NCBI GenBank assembly: GCA_024195265.1
Contig: JAJLRJ010000009.1
Span: forward strand, 29,454,710-29,518,709
DNA: 64,000 nucleotides
DNA from: Dendrophyllia cribrosa
Taxonomy: Eukaryota > Cnidaria > Anthozoa > Scleractinia > Dendrophylliidae
Direction of reading: 5' to 3'
A program made the translations under genes and the position numbers. The stretch's first letter is position 1, and every line of letters starts with the position of its first letter. A model generated the notes under the pieces. The model was not told the DNA's origin. It saw nothing but the letters and a program-made list of their open reading frames with translations, and made no database searches. This document shows, piece by piece, positions 12,201 through 22,763 of the stretch.

Positions 12201-15200
12201 GTTCCCTCCCCCTTACGAACAATGATGTAGGTTCTTTGCCCCCCCCCCCCCTTCCCTCCCCTTCCCCCCCTTCCCCCCCTTCCCCCTCCTCTCCCTTCCC
12301 CCCCCTTCCCCCCCCCCGCCCTAACGAACGATGATGTAGGTTTTTTGTCACCCCCCTCCCCCTAGCACCTTAGTATGACAAGTCTAATTTGTTTGCAGTG
12401 TGATGTTTTCCACTGTGCTGAAAGAGGCAGATGAGGAGACAGTTAGTCGCATGGTACCTGTCATATTGGAGCGAGTTGGACTGTTGTATCCCGTACAAGG
12501 CTATCAGCTAGAGATTCACGAGTACGTATACTGTTAACGGTTACAATGATAATCAAAGGGCTCTAAGAGCTATCTCGTGAGTACGAAACAACGTAAGGTT
12601 AATTCCACAAATCTGTTTTAATTTTTCATACTGAGTTTGAAGTCAAAGAATTAAAGAGTAAAACAGATTTAAAACGACCAAAACATCTTAGCGTGACATA
12701 AATATGCTCTGTGTGAAACGAGACTGTCGAGACAACTGAATGACATAATACACTGTGGAATTAAAATACATCAATCATCTTTTAACACGTAATACACTGG
12801 GGAATTAATAAACTTTACAGATGATGTAACAAGTAAAAAGAATACTATATCTCGTTCAACGCTTCGCGTATTCTCGAGATAAAAATGTAATCCTTTCATT
12901 CCTACAATGAAACCTTGTGTCATGTGATAGTTGTGACTTTTGAGTCTGTCAGTAGAGTGAGTTTGCATTTCCATGCTTTGTGACTAAAAAATCCCCCGCC
13001 ATTTTAGAGCAGTTTTCAATTGAGTGTCGAAAGTAATTACACAATTGCTTTGGTTTTGCATTGCTACGCTGTGTGATTGACTAAAAAATCTCGCGCCCGT
13101 TTCTCGACCAATCAGAAGTAAAACCAAAACCAATCGTGACTTGCTCGCACGCGTTTTCCCGCGCTTGGCGCCGCCGACATGTAATTGCTTCGAGCTCTGA
13201 TTGGTTCATTGGATTGTTTACGACTGCTGTGATTGGTCAGAGTAATTACGTTGGTTTTGGTTTTACGACACTCAATTGAAAACTACTTTATCAACCAATC
13301 AGAAGTAAAACCAAAACCAATCGTGACTTGCTCGCACGCGTTTTCCCGCGCTTGGCGCCGGCTACATGTATTAGCCCGAGTTGTAATTGGTTCATTGCGT
13401 TGTGTGCGTATGTTGTAATTGGTCAGAGTGATTACTTTGGTGTTATTCTTGTGGTAATGTTTCCTGTGTTTCCAGTTTTTCGATAATTATTATTATTGGC
13501 AAAAATCTTTGAAATTAATGGACACTGTCCCGGCTGATTTATCGTGTTTTTATGATTATGGCGAGGAGCTTGTTTTAAAGTGCCACAACGACGAAAATTT
13601 TTGTATTTCTTTTCCGCTTATTTTAACGCAAATGTATCTGATAGGTTTAGACAAATGCGAGGTTTGACAAATGGCAGGTTTGATTTCTTGACCGCCTTTA
13701 TAAATCAAATTTCATGAACCGCAATCGACTTCAATCCTTGCAATCCTTCACTTTATCTCCAAACTACTGCTTTTGTTTTGCTCTACAGAATCTTTTTATC
13801 CAACTAAGTTGTATATTTGGTGGCATTTGGCGATGTAACGTGAAATAAGCTAAGCGAAATTTTGCTACGAAAGTTTGGGACATTGTCCCTTTAAGCAATG
13901 CCATAGATGTTTTACAGAACTTAACTGTGTGTCGTATTTTTCAGATTGCTATCAGAGCGGTTGGTGCAGCTTTGCCACAAATACCCAAACCTGATTGTCA
14001 GGTATCAACAGGATATAATGGACTTTGTTAGCGGATTAAAAAACCTTGGACCAGCCAAAGAAAACTTTTTCGTTCACTTGGTAAGAAGGATAAAATACCT
14101 CTTTCATTTGGTTGCTTACATGAATTTAACATCAATATACTTAGGAGTTGTGGAGGCGCGGTGGTCTAGTTGTTAGCGCATTGGACTTTCAACCTGAAGG
14201 TCAGTGGTTTGAGCCTGTTCTCTGCCGTCGTGTTGTTTCCTTAGACAAGAAACTTTGCTCCACGTTGTCTCTCTCCACCCAGGTGTATAAATGGGTACCG
14301 GCGACATAATGCTGGGGGGTAACCTTGCGATCCCATCCATTTTCATGCTACAGAAACCGGGTCAAGCTCCGGCAGTTGTGAGCCATTAGGCTTGCGAAGA
14401 CTTACCCTACCTTTACTTAGAAGTTATAGAATGTGGATTCGTCCACATTTTAGCTCTGTAGACACTCTGTAGATGCCCAGTCAATCTCGAAAGCAAGTAT
14501 TACTGCATAATTATTCCTGCTATCATTGTTGTTAAATTAAGATATGGAGAGTGACTCTGCAGTGTAGTCAGGAAACGGCACAGACTGTCGCTGGTGGAGT
14601 GCAATTTTTTCCTCGTTCGACGAAGAGGACACGAGAGCGAACTGCAGCTAAAGAAAAAATTGGATTAGGAGCACCCGCCAAATGTTTGGAGTTGATTTTT
14701 TGTGGCTCGATAAGAGAATGAGGTGCATGTGCTTATGAGGAAATAATTGTAAACAAGTATTTGCCTATACTGCTAGGATCAGTTGTGTCGATAGCGTCAT
14801 ATATGGCGATAGAAAAGTTGCCAAAATAAAATCATGTTGTCAGAACAGGGGTTTGAATTTTGTCTTAACAGGTGTGGGTCATAGGAGAGTTTGCGTCATC
14901 TGCGCATGACAGTAGATGTACAGTTCAGAACATTGTGCAGTATTTCGAGGTAAACATATTTTCCTCCTGTTTTAGTTTATTAATTTTATTTCGCTTTCTT
15001 CATTGCCGTTCACTGACAACGTGGCTGTATATAAATACATAAAGAGGTTAGAAACCGGCTGTGGTCTAGCGTCGGTGCGGAATTGAAACACGAAAATTTC
15101 CTAGTCGATTCGCTCTTACTAATGGCTAGCGCTCGAAGCGTCAGCTTTTGAAGCTCTTGTCGGTAACCAGCATAGCTTATCGACTCAGTCGATCAAAACA

Positions 15201-18200
15201 AACTTAAATTTGTTTTGGAAAATAGCCTTTCCACCATCGAATCCAGGGCGAATCAATATTAAAGGAGCATTGTCACGCAAATTCTGCTGTGTTTTGGTCA
15301 AAATACACCAAATAGTTGACAAGGTGCCTTTGCTCAAACATAAAATTGGTCTTAGAACACCAAAAAGAAAATATCAAGTGGTTTATTCAAGAAAGAACAA
15401 ACCATAATAAGTTTTTTTGCGATTTTTTCCACGACGCTTGGAAGGAACTTGAAAAAATTGGCCAGTTTTTTCAAGTTGCAATCCTTTTCCATCCGCAGCC
15501 ATCCGCAGCCAAAGATAACGAATACTAGCTTCTGTACACTGGTAGAGTATTTGCTAACAAAACTGGACCATTATTTGTATTTTTCCATTGAAACAAATAT
15601 ATGTTTTTTCGCTTTTCAAAGTGATACTAAAAGTAGGTGACTTAGCCCCTTTAACTTACACCTGTTACAGTGCTGCTACGATCAAAATTTGACATTTTGT
15701 ATGGGAAAAAATTGCATTCCTTACAGGTTGCTACAGGTGGATATACCTATCTGGCCCACTGAAATGAAGTTTGGGCTCCGCAAAGGAAAAATATCGAACT
15801 TAGAAAAGTATTGTTTTTCGAGTCCCACATTATAGATTTATGTTCCAGCGAGCCTACTGTTAAGCGCCGTGACCTGATTTTCTCACTGATTTCTCACCTC
15901 AGTTTGCAAGTGAAAGCTCATAGCACCAATGCATAACACGCTGCCCTTCGCTTCAAAAACAAAACAAAGATTCAAAACGTTCTCTAGTTTCTCGGAGTGA
16001 TTCATTGCACTTGTGTGGATGTTCGGATTGGAAACACCTGCAATTGGTAACCAGGCCGCAGGTACATGGAGGTTCGATGGCGGTTGAAAATTGGAAGAGC
16101 GAGCGCAAAAAAAAACCTCACTTTCCTTCATCATATCAAAGTAAACTTTGGATGACTTTAACTACCGATTCACTGAAAATGAAAGGTACTCGAGGATTTG
16201 ATCGTAGAAGTACTTTAAAGTTTTCAGAGAACTTAAAACAGCAGTGGAAATACTCACTAACGACTTGTGTTTCCCCAACCATTTCTCGTTTTCTAAGACT
16301 TGAAAAAATTAAGGGGGGAGGGGGAGGTCCCCCGGTCCCCCGGTGCCCTCCCCTAAATCTGCCACTGTAATGAACCATTATTTTGTGGCTAATCAGATTA
16401 CGCGCATCATTTGACCTATAATATTTGTTTTCAGGCATTTGAAGCTTTAACTTATGAAGTGGTATTGCAGACTGCACCCGGACAGGTTAATATACAATTT
16501 ATCTCACCCGTTTTTTTTTTTTCGCTTGTTTGTGTGTTTTGTTTGTTTGCTTTTTAACTGGCTCGTCGCTCTGCGACGAGTCAGTTCTTAAAATACCCTT
16601 TTTTTTTTTTTTTTTTTTCGGCCTGTCGGGTCACCTGCCCCGGGAATCGCTTTTGCTGCGGCCAACACCGTACCTAGTTTACTTCCGGTTTTCAGAAATG
16701 GCGTAATTAGTGATGTCAGCAACTATAATTCAAATATTTACCGTTCTAATTTCGACGGAATTGTTAAAAATTAAATCTCTGTGATTTTCGGATGTGATCT
16801 ATAAGCGGGTTGAATTTTTCTAACCAAATCAATTGTCAAACAGTCGAGTTTAGATCGAATAAATCGTTGAATATAACACGTCCCGGCACGTCACAGAACT
16901 GCTGAGTAAACAATTCTCAAGCATTACTCCGTGCAGTCACGTTCAAATTCCACACATCTCGTATTCATGTCACGCTATTTGATCGATCGTGTTGATATTG
17001 TTAATTTATTCGAAACCCCATCACCGATTCTCCAAAATGCCTGTGTTTAAACAATCCTGATTCCTTGTAGTAGGTGGTTTCAAGGATTTTAAAGCGAAAA
17101 AAATATACAAAGTTCTAAACTTATGTTTCTTCTAACAGTACCGAGCCGATCAGAGAAAAAAATATAGACCTGAAACTGTAGCCTACTAAAGGGGGGTGTG
17201 GGGTGGGGGGTGGAGGCAGGTGGCGGTGTTCGGCAATTTTTCTGATCATGAATTTTTTTTCCATCTTGATGTTGTGCAAGAATTTTTTTTCGGGATTGCT
17301 CCATACCTTTTTTTCCTTTCGCTCGCTGTGCATTATTTTTTTTTCTTTACTTTTGCTGTGCAGGAATTTGTTTTTAGTAATTGCCCAATCCCCCCCCCCC
17401 CCCCCCCCCCCCCTCTTAACAATAAAATGGTCCGTCCCTAAGGAGTGCTTGAAGCGGGCTGTGGAATGTAAATGTGGACTGGACTGTGCATATTGATAGA
17501 TTCTAGATTGTATAATTTGGCTTGCTAATATAAAACTCTAAAATGAAAACCGGGTGGAAACTGAGACCAAACGAGCCAGTTTCGAAGCCCATCGGGCTCC
17601 TTGTTGCTTTTTTGAACTCGGCGTGTTTTGACCTCATAACCCCAAGGAACACCCGACTTGCGCCTTGTCTGTCCCGTGTTAAAGGGACACTGTCCCGACT
17701 GAAATATCGTGTTTTCATGATTATGGCCAGGAACTTGCTTTAAGCTTACTTTATTATCTTTAAATTGGAAGAAACCATCGCTAAAACTGATAGAAGCAAA
17801 GAAATATGAACTAACAGACAACATAACGGCTAGAAAAGTCAAAATTTCACAAGAATGCCGGGCAAGTTTGATTTCTTGCCGCCTGTCAATAAATCAAATT
17901 TGGTGAACTGTAATCCACTTCAATCCTTGAATCCTGCACTTTATCTGCAAACTACTGCTTTTGTTTTGCTCTATAGAATCGTTTTATCCAACTAAGTTGT
18001 ATATTTTGTGGCATCAGCGATATAACGTGGAAATAAGCTAAGCGAAATTTTGCTATTTCGGCGGGACAGTGTTACTTTAACCGGGATGTGAACATTGTTG
18101 CACCTACCTAATCATGTTTCACCAAGCGTAACATTTCGGTTTTACTTCCTGTAGGTCTCCTTCAGTGGAAGACTCGCTTCTGTTCTTATGACAACCTTGG

Positions 18201-21200
18201 CAAAGGTAAGAATTAAAAATATCGATTCTCCTTACTTGATTCTATGTATTTCTTTGAAATGAAGTTACGAGAAGTTGTTAGTTTATCAATACAGTAACCC
18301 CTTGTTGATTATTTTTCTGTATTTTCCACCTCACTGCTTGACAATGTATTGATAAAAGTAAGAACATTGTATATGTGAAAGAAATGAAAAACGTCACAGC
18401 AAGGAAATTGATGATATGCAAACAAACTGAACTATTTAGGCGAGCGATGATGTATATGTCGACTACTGGTCATACAAGTCGCAATTTCATTGTGCTGGGT
18501 TTTCATTATTTCACCTTTAGAGCGCTTTTCAATTGAGTGTCGAAAGTAATTTCGCAGTTGCTTTGGTTTTGCGTTGCTACGCTTTGTGATTGGCTAAAAA
18601 ATCTCGCGCCACTTTATCAACCAATCTAGTAAAACCAAAACCAATCACGACTTGCTCGCACGCGTTTTCCCGCACTTGGCGCCGGCTACTTGTATTTGCT
18701 TCGTGTTCTGATTGGTTCATCGAATTGTCTGCGATTTTTGTGATTGGTCAGTGTAATGACTTTGGTTTTGGTTTTACGACACTCAATTGAACACCGCTCT
18801 GTTACTATTGTTATTTCTTGTAATGTCACGTACCCCAATCTTCAAAGGGTCTCTTTTCGTGTTGGATTTAGTTCCATAAAGGCTTTGATCACTGAATGTT
18901 CTTTTTTTTCTTTAAGCTTGCTTCAAGATGCCAGGATGTGATACAAAGAGCTATTTTATGCTTGAGTAAAGTGGTTCGGCATAAACCAGTAAGTTATTAG
19001 TTTGTTTTGTCTGTTTGGGCAAATATTTATTGCTCCAAAAACCACCTTTATAAACTTTTGTTGGCAAATACAGGATGATGTGCGTGAACGTCACAAAAAC
19101 AGTAGTGTAGTTACTTGGTGGGAACTTAAAGAATTCGGCCAAAATATCGAAATTTCGCTTTGGTAAGTTCCATGTTATATTGCCAAATGCGACCAAATAT
19201 ACAACTAAGGCCCGGGTCAAACGCCGTACTTCACGTTCTTCACAGCTGGTGCAGCCGTGAAGAACGGCTGAGGTTGAGTTCGGCTGAATAAGTTCGACGT
19301 TTGACTCACCAGGCAACCTTAATTAATTTCAGTCGGCCTAAACTGTAATTAGGTTCGGCTCTTGTGAAGTACGGCGTTTGACCTGGGCCTTAATAACATA
19401 AAAAGAATTGTGCAGAGCAAAAAAGAACAAGTATTTTTGGGGAAAATGGCATGATAACGGGGATGGAAGTGGATTACACACGTTCATCTTGACAGGCGTT
19501 CAAGAATCAAAATTGCCATTTTTAGCCGTTATTTTGCATTGCGCGTATACGTCGGTTCATCCGCCATTTTCAGGGCCCCCAAAAGTCCATACTGTATTGT
19601 AGATGAGAAATTCACTCGTGCAAGAGGTGATATGCTTGCCCAAATTTGGAATAGAGCCGTATCTTGTGATAACAATAAGGTAAGCGCGCAATGCAAACTT
19701 GGTGGGTCAGACTCTTTAAACTTCTTTGCTTTCATCACTTTTGGCGCATTTTTTTTCCTATTTCAAGGTAATGAAGCAAGTTAAAGTGCCTATAACCCTT
19801 ACACTGTAAATACATATTTTCAGAATCAACTCTACGCACGTTAAATAGTTAAATGGTGAAATATGTCTTGTTTTGAACGTCGCGTTATTGAGTTATAGAG
19901 ATTTAAATTTACAAAATGCTAATTAGATTACGTCAACCCGGGGATCATTTATTATACAACTACTTGTTTTCACTTCCAAGTAATATTTTTTACGAATCAA
20001 TTGACTATCCACAGTTTATTTTTAGTATTTATCAAAATTAATTGTCCTCAACCTGTAAACTGCGCATTGTAAATTGGCGTAGAAATAATGGCGAAGTACC
20101 CGGGTTGACGTCATCTAGTTAGCATTTTGTAAATTCAAATCTCTATAGCTCAATAACGCGACGTTCAAAACAAGAAATATTTCACCATTTAACTGTTCAA
20201 TGTGCGTAGAGTTGATTCTGAAAATATGTATTTAAGGGTTATAGGCACTTTAAAGCAAGGTCTTGTCCATACTCGTGAAAACATGATATATTATTACCCG
20301 AGACACTGTTCCTTTAACGGTTTTGTTATATGCAAATCAGTGTTACCCTTTCATGGTGATACTTGTCTTTTTTGTAGGAGCTTCTTTCTGACTCTGAGTG
20401 TTATCCAGATCTGCTTATACGAGCACAGGAATTAATCAACCTTCTCAAACTTCCCAAGTAAGCTTGTTTTGATTACTAAGTAAGATTTCATTCATTTCAG
20501 AGCACATCTTTCTCTTTGGCGGAAGCATTTTCTAACTAGCTGCATCTTAAAATGTTCTCCTTCCGAGCAACTACGTTCACGCAACACTACTTTGCACTAA
20601 CTGGTCACGCCAAGCCATGTTATCGAGCACTTTCTAGTCACGTCACCCGACTCCCCTCTGCGCTAACTATCCATATTATAGGAAGGTTCTTACAAGTTCT
20701 GTCACGCAATCTTTGCACTAACTAGTCACGCCATGCCATGTTATCGAAAACTTTCTAGTGACGTTACCCGACTCCTCTCTGCGCTAACTACCCTTATTTA
20801 TAAGAAGCTTCTCTACAAGTTCCGTCACGCAACGCTGCTTCGCATTAAGGAATCACGTCGCAACGTGTTTCTTCAGAATTACAAATCACGTCACGCTATG
20901 CTTCTCCACATTAACTACTCACGTGACCCATCACACAACGAAACAGTTTTGCTATGACGCGGGGAGAAGTTTTGCGTGACGAACCAAGGCCCCAGGAGAA
21001 GACAAAACGACTCTATTGTTTATCTTTTTAACGCGATTCGCGAACTCGTTTTCACTTCGTTTATTCTGTTTAGTGTGGCACCAGTGATACTAAGCCCGGA
21101 TTCAGAGGTTTATAGTGGAAGGTATGTGAGAAGATTCACTTTTCAAAGTTCAACTAACTTGATCCGATACAGATAGAGTTTAACAATTGGCCCGTCTACG

Positions 21201-21363
21201 GAGCCAAGCAACGCCAGCAAAGCCCCGAGTTTGATGTTTGTTTTAGTAAATTAGCAAATTTAAATGTGTTTTGACTGTTGCTTCTTATTCCAGATGGCAC
21301 AGAGACAGCAACTCCTCTTTACCGCTGTTGCTTCGCACTTGTGATACGATTCTCGCTTCATAA
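249..21363 (+). CDS. AP5Z1: AP-5 complex subunit zeta-1, C-terminal 16 exons (5' part outside window)
   Basis: AP5Z1 is the zeta subunit of adaptor complex AP-5, which works with SPG11/SPG15 on late endosomes and lysosomes. Exons, all GT-AG: 249-414, 1783-1858, 2798-2900, 3808-3891, 6008-6074, 8349-8481, 8976-9062, 12399-12521, 13945-14080, 14872-14949, 16435-16485, 18155-18205, 18917-18988, 20378-20457, 21074-21121, 21294-21363 (TAA). Phases join cleanly and give 474 residues. Segments that match the human protein in order include CLVEAIYILDTLC, FFLNHGE, LAFDIIFFCLENL, MFHALLDLPCL, VWVIGEFASSAHDSRCTV, LASRCQDVIQRAILCLSK, APVILSPDSEVYSGR and the C-terminal RWHRDSNSSLPLLLRTCDT. The first visible exon corresponds to about residue 320 of the roughly 807-residue human protein. 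The recognition is from memory of the family; exon edges are read from splice sites. Confidence 0.93.
764..1434. mobile_element. Foldback MITE in AP5Z1 intron
   Basis: The left arm (about 764-925; GTGTGCTCATTTCACGAGTC...) and the right arm (about 1250-1434; ...GACTCGTGAAATGAGCACAC) are imperfect inverted copies. Both include GGTCTCACAGTGGTAAACA or its complement. No coding capacity. Confidence 0.75.
4346..5462. repeat. G-tract repeat interrupted by a nested MITE
   Basis: It starts with a run of about 19 G and GGGGATGCTCTGCCCC; the right end has GGGCGGAGCATCCCCG in inverted orientation. The middle is occupied by the separate element at 4474-5206. Related text (GGTACC with ACCCTAAAAGG) recurs near 30880-31240 and 60960-61230. 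Confidence 0.5.
4474..5206. mobile_element. MITE with inverted ends and duplicated interior
   Basis: The terminal inverted repeats are CGGTGGGTACAGATTCACTC at 4481-4500 and GAGTGAATCTGTGCCCACCG at 5182-5201, one mismatch. The interior has two direct half-copies about 350 bp apart (each has TTAGTATTATGGGATATCT followed by ACAATTTCTGAAAG or ACAGTTTCTGAAAG). Confidence 0.75.
5450..5665. repeat. Dispersed repeat fragment
   Basis: Carries TTTCATTGGACCTGGGTATC, CTATTGTTTTC and GAGCTGCGTA blocks. Related blocks occur at about 11850-12010 in the opposite orientation (GGGCCAATGAAATTAAAGG, AAACAATAGAGC). A diverged member of a dispersed family; boundaries are approximate. Confidence 0.4.
6183..6292 (-). 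mobile_element. LINE 3'-end fragment inside a MITE
   Basis: Sequence absent from the two other family B copies, placed exactly between GCGTTGAAC and AGATATAGTA. On the - strand it reads TTGGGGAAAGGTAATAAAG, a typical non-LTR retrotransposon 3' tail with a polyadenylation-like signal. Interpretation as LINE is inference. Confidence 0.5.
6340..6576. repeat. 52-bp tandem repeat, about 4.5 copies
   Basis: The unit starts GTAAACTTTTTTAATTCCCG, continues with AGTGTATCACGTGTTAAAAG and ends ATGACTGCTGTA. The two inner copies are identical; the outer ones differ at a few bases. The 12.6- and 41.2-kb copies of the same MITE hold only about two units. Confidence 0.9.
6790..6898. repeat. 109-bp near-perfect hairpin
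   Basis: ACAACTATTCACC...GTGGATATTTACC pairs with GGTAAATATCCACCAC...GGTGAATAGTTGT around a short CGCGAAGCGGCG centre. It lies directly against the element at 6900-7081. Confidence 0.85.
6900..7081. mobile_element. Short MITE with 20-bp terminal inverted repeats
   Basis: TAGTATATACTGAAACAGTG at the left and CACTGTTTCAGTATATACTA at the right are exact inverted repeats. No coding content. Confidence 0.8.
7429..7852 (+). mobile_element. 3' end of a truncated non-LTR retrotransposon
   Basis: The last codons of a reverse-transcriptase ORF are readable: NTTCFGKHSVRYLGPVLWSK then LEAFKNLIRKQDL and CKSCVLCNS-stop (TAA about 7618-7620). This fits the C-terminal pattern of animal LINE ORF2 proteins (FGxxSxRYxGPxLW). 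An AT-rich 3' UTR and an (ATT)n tail follow. 5'-truncated, inactive. Confidence 0.7.
8051..8295 (-). mobile_element. MITE family A copy 1
   Basis: The ends are related to CAATTGAGTGTCGAAAGTAA and the interior has the family hallmarks ACCAATCAGAACTCGACGC and GCGGGAAAACGTGTGCGAGT. Copies at 13016, 18529, 27004 and (interrupted) 35481. Confidence 0.75.
9096..12045. mobile_element. 'AAGCGGTCAC' repeat split by a TTAA element
   Basis: The right end GGGGGCCGCTTAATAGAGG (about 12016-12034), followed by TTTGACTGTA, is the inverse of the left end GACCTCTATTAA (9101-9112) plus GCGGCC (11294-11299). The phrase TTAAGCGGTCAC recurs at several internal places (for example 11305, 11388 and 11828). The left end is cut at its TTAA by the 2.2-kb element. 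Confidence 0.65.
9113..11289. mobile_element. 2.2-kb TTAA-flanked (piggyBac-like) non-autonomous element
   Basis: Terminal inverted repeats GGACGGTGCCACCTATTGC (9113-9131) and GCATAGGTGGCACCGTCC (11272-11289) are flanked on both sides by TTAA (9109-9112 and 11290-11293), the target duplication of piggyBac elements. It contains no frame longer than about 90 codons and no recognisable transposase. A related end is at 32675-32768. Confidence 0.8.
12240..12360. repeat. C-rich low-complexity tract
   Basis: Runs of C broken by TT and CT, flanked by two copies of GAACNATGATGTAGGTT. It lies just before an AP5Z1 exon (12399). Confidence 0.8.
12556..12866 (+). mobile_element. MITE family B copy 2
   Basis: AAAGGGCTCTAAGAGC at the left and the inverted ATCTCGTGAGTACG / CGTATTCTCGAGAT ends match the 41-kb copy throughout. 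Confidence 0.8.
13016..13445 (+). mobile_element. MITE family A copy 2 with a second partial copy
   Basis: Starts AGAGCAGTTTTCAATTGAGT and reaches ACACTCAATTGAAAACTACT at about 13287. It is followed by another half-copy (ACCAATCAGAAGTAAAACC ... GATTACTTTGG), so the right half is present twice in tandem. Confidence 0.8.
13517..13894. mobile_element. Foldback MITE, 'GGACACTGTCCC' family copy 1
   Basis: The left end TTAATGGACACTGTCCCGGC and the right end GGGACATTGTCCCTTTAA are inverted. The interior (TATCGTGTTTTTATGATTATG, AACTACTGCTTTTGTTTTGC) matches 17679-18080. Confidence 0.75.
14150..14420 (+). mobile_element. tRNA-derived SINE
   Basis: The head resembles a tRNA gene with a polymerase III A box (GTGGTCTAGTTGTTAGCGC, 14161-14179) and a B box (GGTTTGAGCCT, 14206-14216), followed by an unrelated tail ending CTTACCCTACCTTTACTTAG. 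It does not fold as a functional tRNA. Lies 70 bp after an AP5Z1 exon. Confidence 0.75.
17679..18080. mobile_element. Foldback MITE, 'GGACACTGTCCC' family copy 2
   Basis: TTAAAGGGACACTGTCCCGA at the left and GGCGGGACAGTGTTACTTTAA at the right, with TTAA at each edge. Confidence 0.8.
18529..18800 (+). mobile_element. MITE family A copy 3
   Basis: AGCGCTTTTCAATTGAGTGT ... GACACTCAATTGAACACCGC; the same interior blocks as the other copies (GCTCGCACGCGTTTTCCCGC). Confidence 0.85.
19206..19392. mobile_element. 187-bp MITE
   Basis: TAAGGCCCGGGTCAAACGCC with GTACTTCAC pairs with GTGAAGTACGGCGTTTGACC and TGGGCCTTA. TTCGGCT is repeated inside. Confidence 0.85.
19781..20252. mobile_element. Long foldback MITE, 'TTAAAGTGC' family copy 1
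   Basis: Nearly the whole 470 bp is two inverted arms: TTAAAGTGCCTATAACCCTT / AAGGGTTATAGGCACTTTAA at the ends and AGAATCAACTCTACGCACGT / GTGCGTAGAGTTGATTCTGA inside. TTAA at both edges. Confidence 0.9.
20588..20840. repeat. Tandem repeat of about 121 bp, two copies plus a remnant
   Basis: TTTGCACTAACTGGTCACGCC begins at 20591 and TTTGCACTAACTAGTCACGCC at 20712; both units share CATGTTATCGA, CACTTTCTAGT or AACTTTCTAGT, and CTCTGCGCTAACTA. A weaker third unit follows (CTTCGCATTAAGG). Confidence 0.8.
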
Positions 21364-22430
21364 CTTGCAAACTGAAGTCTCTAACGTTTAACAAAGGCAA
21401 ACACAGAGCCCCCATCTACCTATCTCTGGTGGTTGATTGACAGCTAATCGCAACAAGTCAGAATGGACAGGCGAAGCCAGTCTCTGAAACGCGATGAAGC
21501 GTAACATAACCAATGCAAGCTGTCGCGAGTCTTCCCCATACATTACCTTGAAACCTACTGGTGGTTGATGCGTTTTACAAAGGCTAACATAGAGCTGCCA
21601 TCTACCTTTCAACAAATTACTTGGAAACTTGGAAACGTCACTGACTACTCGCTGAAAAGGCGTGGTCTGAGTTTACGAGAACATGACATGATCAAGCTGA
21701 AGTGCAGCAAGCAAGAGCAGTCGTGGCAATTGTATTTCGCGGAGCTTAGAGTGGCCTCTCTGCCATAACAAAATGTTCCATTGTTAAAGGGATGTCACTT
21801 CCCACTTCGTTTATTTCATGCCTTTGCAACTTAGCGGACGTGGGGTTTCTTTTTTTTTTCAGTCTTGGGACGTTGTTGACTTTACCGTCTTGTATTGTAA
21901 ATATGCTTCAAAATCTAGTGTTTGAAACTGAAATATCGCCTCATCAAAATGAGATTTTATTTTGTAAATTTTAACTAATTTTCCCCCCAACAAATTCAAC
22001 AAATTTCAATGGAAATAGTCGTGTAAAAGACGCAAGCTATTTGTCGGTTGGTGAAACCGCTGTGGCTTTGGCGAAGCCATGTTTCAGAAACGTGTTAACG
22101 TATGCGTAGCACGTACACAGTATCGCATGGGGCGCGCAAGGGAATGATACTGAGATAAAAAATAGTTGATTTCTTACTAGAAATTTCTCTCAAACAATGT
22201 TAGAAGAAACATTGAAAAAAATATTATTTATAGCAAGTAAAATACAATACAGAGAAGTGGATTTTGTACATAGCAGATACTTTTTATTGAAGTGCACAAT
22301 AATATTGTCAGAAATAATGAAATGAATTTCTTCTTTACTTTCTTACCAAATTCATTCTATTAAATAAGCTATGGTTTTATAGTTTTTATAACGAAGAGAT
22401 AAATTGTACATTAGTAATATACGGTTCAAC

Positions 22431-22449
22431 AATAAAAAACAACAATAAA
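22431..22449 (+). other. Candidate AP5Z1 polyadenylation signals
   Basis: Two overlapping-range AATAAA hexamers (22431-22436 and 22444-22449) lie about 1.07 kb after the AP5Z1 stop and before the convergent exchanger gene. No earlier AATAAA was noticed in the 3' flank. A 3' UTR of this length is plausible but unproven. Confidence 0.35.
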
Positions 22450-22548
22450 AGTAAAACAATTTGTTTGGATATATGATTGTAATTTTTGTGATAGTTTTCC
22501 CGTAGAGCAGTGTTCTGATGCCTGTCAAATACCCGAAACAAAAGAAAT

Positions 22549-22763
22549 ACAGGGGTGCTTACCATTTACAGGACCCATCCGGTTGGGAATTTCATGCATT
22601 AAAATTAATTGACTTAACTTGAAAAAATAAAAGAGTGGAAAAAAATATATCACCAGACCCAGCAACCCATAATTTCTCAAACATTCCAAATGGAATGATG
22701 CATACCATTTGATTTCCCAACCAGGATTTCTGGTTTTTCCATGTAAATGGTAAGCACCCCTGG
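22549..22763. mobile_element. 215-bp MITE
   Basis: CAGGGGTGCTTACCATTTAC (22550-22569) and GTAAATGGTAAGCACCCCTG (22743-22762) are exact inverted ends; GGTTGGGAATTTCATGCAT and ATGATGCATACCATTTG are the weaker inner arms. Confidence 0.85.

Noticed and set aside
14150..14220. Possible tRNA gene
   Set aside because: A and B boxes are present but the cloverleaf does not close and a SINE tail follows.
16005..16477. Overlapping 121- and 113-codon frames on both strands
   Set aside because: Low-complexity G/P runs over repeat DNA directly before an AP5Z1 exon; neither reads as a known protein.
21565..21768. 67-codon + frame after the AP5Z1 stop (MRFTKANIELPSTF...)
   Set aside because: The AP5Z1 reading frame ends cleanly at 21361-21363 at the position expected for the family; this frame has no acceptor in phase and sits in the 3' UTR on a duplicated block.
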